Positions 49,080-53,639 of a stretch of 53,639 nucleotides of DNA are shown here, piece after piece; within the stretch, counting starts at the first letter, position 1; every line of letters begins with the position of its first letter. The translations under genes were made by a program, and so were the position numbers. Under the pieces are notes generated by a model. That model did no database searches. It was not told the DNA's origin and was given only the letters and a program-made list of their open reading frames with translations. Location of the stretch: contig CAJXKW010000004.1 in the NCBI GenBank assembly GCA_913055855.1, positions 1 through 53,639 of the forward strand, in the 5' to 3' direction. This DNA is from an uncultured Limimonas sp. (lineage in GTDB: Bacteria > Pseudomonadota > Alphaproteobacteria > Kiloniellales > Rhodovibrionaceae).

Positions 49080-52001
49080 ATGACGATCGATCCGGACGCG
49101 GAACCGCTCTTCCGGGACCAGTGGTATCTGGCGAACACGCCGGGGAACCGCGGCACGCCGGGCATGGACATCAATATCCGGTCGGCCTGGGATCTGGCGA
49201 CCGGCCGGGGTGTGCGCATTGCCATCAACGACAGCGGGGTGAATCCCGAGGACCCGGACCTGCGGGCGAATCTGGACACGAGCCTGGGCGGCAACTTCAA
49301 CCCGAACACCGCCGCGACAGGGCCGGGACCGGACCCCGAGGTCCCGCTGACGTGGCACGGCACGGCCGTTGCCGCCATGGCCGCAGCGGCGGACAACGGC
49401 ACCGGCTTCCTGGGCGCCGCACCGGAGGCCACGCTGGGCAGCCTCGTGGGCATCGCCCGGCCGGGGGCCCTGGCACGCTATGCGGACTACGACGTCGTCA
49501 ACGCCAGTTGGGGCGTGACCGAACTTTTCGCGGACGACTTCAACGCCCCGCGCTTCGCCGAGGCCGGCGCGTATATCCGCCGGGCGGCCGAGGACGGCCG
49601 GGATGGCCTGGGGACGGTAACGGTCTTCGCCGCGGGCAACGATTTCACGAAGCGGGGCTTTTTCGGCCTTGAGAGCGGCGTGGGCGACGCCAACTACCAC
49701 AACTTCCAGAACAGCCGGCACACCCTGGCCGTCGCGGCCCTGGACGACGACGGCACCTTCGAGGCGCCGAACAACCCGCCGGGCTTCACCACGCCGGGTG
49801 CGCCCGTGCTGGTCGCGGCGCCGGGCACGCAGGTGCGCACCGCCGATCTTCCCGGCGCGCACGGCAACGACCCGGGGGATACCACCACGGTCCAGGGCAC
49901 GTCCTTCGCCGCGCCGCTGGTCTCCGGGGTGAGCGCGCTCCTGCTCGACGCCAACCCCGACCTGGGCTACCGCGACGTCAAGCAGATCCTGGCCTACACG
50001 GCGCAGCAGAACGATCCCGGCCAGGAGCAGTGGCGGCTGAACGGCGCGGACGACTGGAACGGCGGCGGCCTGCACACCAACATCAACTACGGCTTCGGGC
50101 TGGTGGATGCCGCGGCGGCCGTGCGCCTCGCCGAGACCTGGCGGAAGAGCGATACGGCCGACAACGAGGCGCAGGTTTCGGACACACGCGCCCGCACGGT
50201 GGATTTCAACACGTCGACCAGCCCGTTCGAGCAAACCGTCGATCTGGGCGCAGGCGTCGAGATCGAGACGGTGGCCGTGGACATCGCCCTCGCCCACGAA
50301 CACTTGGGCGACGTGACCGTCTGGCTGACCTCGCCCGCGGGCACCACCTCGCGCCTCGTCCACGAACCGGACGGCGGCGACTTCGGGGCGTTCAACAAGG
50401 ACGGCTACCGCCTGACCAGCAACGAATTCATGGGCGAGTCCAGCGCCGGCGTCTGGACGCTCACCGTGCGCGACGGGGCGCAGGGCGGACTCTTCAGCGA
50501 CACCACCGAGGGCCGGCTGTTTGACTGGACGCTGACCGCCTACGGCGAGCCGGCGGACGGCGACGACAGCTACGTCTACACCGACGAATACGGCGCCTAT
50601 GCCGAAGCGGCGCCGGCCCGGCAAACCCTCTCGGATGCGGGCGGCACGGACACGCTGAACGCCGCGGCGACGTCCCAGGCGGTCGCGATCGACCTGAGCC
50701 CCGGTGCGGAAAGCACCATCGCGGGCGAGCCCCTCACCATCGCCGAGGACACCACGATCGAGAACGCCGCGGGCGGCGGCGGCGCCGACACGATCCGCGG
50801 CAACGCCGCGGCGAACCGGCTTCACGGCGGCCCGGGCGCCGACACGCTGCGCGGTCGGGGCGGCGACGACACCCTGATCGGCGGGCGCGGCGCGGACACC
50901 CTGGCCGGCGGGCCGGGCACGGACAGCGTGGTCTTCGACGCGCCGCGCTCGGCCGTCGCCTTCGACCGCGGGGAGGACGGCACCGCCCGGGCCACGCTGG
51001 ACGGCGCGACGGACACCCTGCACGGGCTGGAATACGCCAGCTTCACCGACGCCGCCATGGTCGCGCTGGACAGCCTGCTCCCAGAGCCGGAGCCCGGCCC
51101 CCCGGCCCGGGTCTTCCTCGCCGCGGACGGCGCGTTCTCGCTCACCGGGACGGGCACGGTCTTCGGCCGCAGCGGCGGCGACGAGCGCGTCTATCTGGGC
51201 GAGGACGCCCGGGCGGTGCACCTGGACGCCAACCTGGAGCGGATCGACATCGCCCGGCCGCTGGCCGACCTCGCCTCCGGGGTCACCGCCGACGGCTTCG
51301 TCATCACCGCGCAGGACGGCGGGCCGCGCATCGCCACCCTGCCCAGCCTGAACCAGCCGCTCGACCTGCACCTCGCGGACGGCCGCGCGAGCCTGGAACA
51401 GACGGGCGCGCAGACCTTCGCCCTGACCGGCGAGGCCGGTGAAACGGCGACCGTCACCGGCCCGCCCGCGCCGGTCCCGCTCGCCCTGGACACGGCGGCC
51501 CGGCCCGGGCCGGCCTTGGCCGACGCGGGCGATCCCGCGCCGGCGGGGCGCGTCTTCCTGGCCGAAGGCGGCGGCTTCACCCTTGCCAACCCGGCCGAGG
51601 TGTTCGGCCGTTCCGGGGGCGCGGAGGCGCTGACCCTGACGGCGGGGGCGCACGGCGTCGAGCTGGACGCCAACCTGGAGCGCCTGGATCTGCCGCACGC
51701 GCTGGACAGCCTGCGCTTCGGCGTGGACGCCGGCGGCCTGACGATCACGGGCGAGCCGGGCAAGCTGGTCACCCTGCCCAGCCTGAACCAGCCCATGGAG
51801 CTGCGCCTCGCCGAAGGCAGCGCCAGCCTTGAGCAAACCGGCGCGCAGACCTTCACGCTCACCGGCGGCGACGACGGGACCGCGACCATCGACGGCGCGC
51901 CCGAGACGCCCGACATCGCGCTGGGCGACGACACGGCCGACACGGTCACCCTCACCGGCGGCGCCCGGCCCGGGGATGCGGACGACGGCCTGATGGGCTG
52001 A
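49080..52001 (+). CDS. Subtilisin-like (S8) protease with P domain, RTX repeats and duplicated C-terminal domain
   Basis: The 973-residue product from ATG 49080 starts MTIDPDAEPLFRDQWYLANT. The S8 domain (residues 1 to about 340) has catalytic Asp51 (RIAINDSGVNPEDPDL), His93 (WHGTAVAAMAA), oxyanion Asn187 (FAAGNDFTK) and Ser275 (QGTSFAAPLVSG). A P/proprotein convertase domain follows (about 355-485). RTX calcium repeats near 564-615 (GGGGADTIRG, GGPGADTLRG) come next. Then two copies of a 116-118-residue unit end the protein. There is no Sec signal, and RTX repeats point to type I secretion, though no secretion genes are in view. It separates rsmB/GNAT from guaA. An earlier GTG start (49029) is possible. 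Confidence 0.88.
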   Translation: MTIDPDAEPLFRDQWYLANTPGNRGTPGMDINIRSAWDLATGRGVRIAINDSGVNPEDPDLRANLDTSLGGNFNPNTAATGPGPDPEVPLTWHGTAVAAMAAAADNGTGFLGAAPEATLGSLVGIARPGALARYADYDVVNASWGVTELFADDFNAPRFAEAGAYIRRAAEDGRDGLGTVTVFAAGNDFTKRGFFGLESGVGDANYHNFQNSRHTLAVAALDDDGTFEAPNNPPGFTTPGAPVLVAAPGTQVRTADLPGAHGNDPGDTTTVQGTSFAAPLVSGVSALLLDANPDLGYRDVKQILAYTAQQNDPGQEQWRLNGADDWNGGGLHTNINYGFGLVDAAAAVRLAETWRKSDTADNEAQVSDTRARTVDFNTSTSPFEQTVDLGAGVEIETVAVDIALAHEHLGDVTVWLTSPAGTTSRLVHEPDGGDFGAFNKDGYRLTSNEFMGESSAGVWTLTVRDGAQGGLFSDTTEGRLFDWTLTAYGEPADGDDSYVYTDEYGAYAEAAPARQTLSDAGGTDTLNAAATSQAVAIDLSPGAESTIAGEPLTIAEDTTIENAAGGGGADTIRGNAAANRLHGGPGADTLRGRGGDDTLIGGRGADTLAGGPGTDSVVFDAPRSAVAFDRGEDGTARATLDGATDTLHGLEYASFTDAAMVALDSLLPEPEPGPPARVFLAADGAFSLTGTGTVFGRSGGDERVYLGEDARAVHLDANLERIDIARPLADLASGVTADGFVITAQDGGPRIATLPSLNQPLDLHLADGRASLEQTGAQTFALTGEAGETATVTGPPAPVPLALDTAARPGPALADAGDPAPAGRVFLAEGGGFTLANPAEVFGRSGGAEALTLTAGAHGVELDANLERLDLPHALDSLRFGVDAGGLTITGEPGKLVTLPSLNQPMELRLAEGSASLEQTGAQTFTLTGGDDGTATIDGAPETPDIALGDDTADTVTLTGGARPGDADDGLMG
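51108..51461 (+). repeat. First copy of duplicated C-terminal domain of the RTX protease
   Basis: This copy encodes residues 677-794, RVFLAADGAFSLTGTGTVFG onward. It shares FGRSGG, LDANLERID, ATLPSLNQP and SLEQTGAQTF with the second copy, and the matching DNA segments are also alike, so the duplication is fairly recent or kept homogeneous. Confidence 0.85.
51549..51896 (+). repeat. Second copy of duplicated C-terminal domain of the RTX protease
   Basis: This copy encodes residues 824-939, RVFLAEGGGFTLANPAEVFG onward. The shared blocks are FGRSGG, ELDANLERLDL, VTLPSLNQP and SLEQTGAQTF. About 29 Pro- and Ala-rich residues link the copies. Function is unknown; a secretion or surface-binding module is likely. 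Confidence 0.85.
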
Positions 52002-52080
52002 CGCGCGCCGTCTTGCAGCGTCCAAGCCCGGCACCTAGAGTGCTTGACGCGTTCGCAGGCCCGCCACCGAAGGTTTCCGC

Positions 52081-53639
<1,559 letters not shown>

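Noticed and set aside
47382..52034. A 1550-residue open frame on the minus strand
   Set aside because: It mirrors guaB-side rsmB, the GNAT gene and the RTX protease, all with intact family motifs on the plus strand. Its own text is Arg/Gly/Ala-rich shadow sequence, as expected in GC-rich DNA where stops are rare.

Overview
Two unrelated kinds of DNA are joined in this window. Positions 1 to about 3832 carry a one-directional (minus-strand) tail-morphogenesis cassette of a tailed virus with haloarchaeal features: very acidic proteins, a TATA-like box placed for a leaderless transcript, and the order small protein, tail terminator-like, tube-like, tail assembly chaperone, tape measure-like, distal tail-like, hub-like (cut by the window edge). 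The chaperone carries a probable +1 programmed frameshift at TCC_TTT_CGC. From about 3841 to the end the DNA is a GC-rich bacterial chromosome. The join is abrupt and may be an assembly chimera.

The bacterial part looks like a halophilic or salt-tolerant alphaproteobacterium, probably of the Rhodospirillales type. The signs are a DUF2794 protein, a der-bamB-TPR cluster whose TPR protein has the alphaproteobacterial N-terminus, ppx-rlmE followed by guaB-rsmB-guaA, and a Caulobacter-type sphingolipid cluster. No ribosomal RNA is present, so this placement is inference.

Layout. 3841-5874: RamA-like ferredoxin/ASKHA reductive activator. 5932-11788: hypA-B-F-C-D-E operon for [NiFe]-hydrogenase maturation, with no hydrogenase structural genes in view. 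11912-19671: seven-gene V/A-type ATPase operon in the order B-D-I-K-E-DUF2764-A, a circular permutation of the usual E-DUF2764-A-B-D-I-K. Its K subunit keeps the residues expected of a Na+ site. 19840-23684: CBS-domain protein, helix-hairpin-helix protein, sugar epimerase, membrane glycosyltransferase and a tiny membrane protein. 23713-28211: der, bamB, TPR protein, redoxin, DUF2794. 28362-30620: two LptF/LptG-type permeases.

30751-41755 is an enlarged sphingolipid locus: ceramide synthase-like acyltransferase, MobA-like nucleotidyltransferase, metallophosphoesterase, lipid kinase, TAM41-like nucleotidyltransferase, serine palmitoyltransferase, dedicated ACP, ceramide reductase-like dehydrogenase, acyl-AMP ligase and a sulfotransferase-like protein. 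The inferred flow is: the ligase loads the ACP, Spt condenses the acyl chain with serine, the reductase and acyltransferase make ceramide, and the kinase and nucleotidyltransferases build an anionic head group. The adjacent permeases may export the product.

41759-53639: small conserved protein, tRNA-Gln(CTG), ppx, rlmE, host-attachment family protein, guaB with a clear promoter, rsmB, a GNAT acetyltransferase, a secreted S8/RTX protease with a duplicated C-terminal domain set into the gua cluster, and guaA, which runs off the end.
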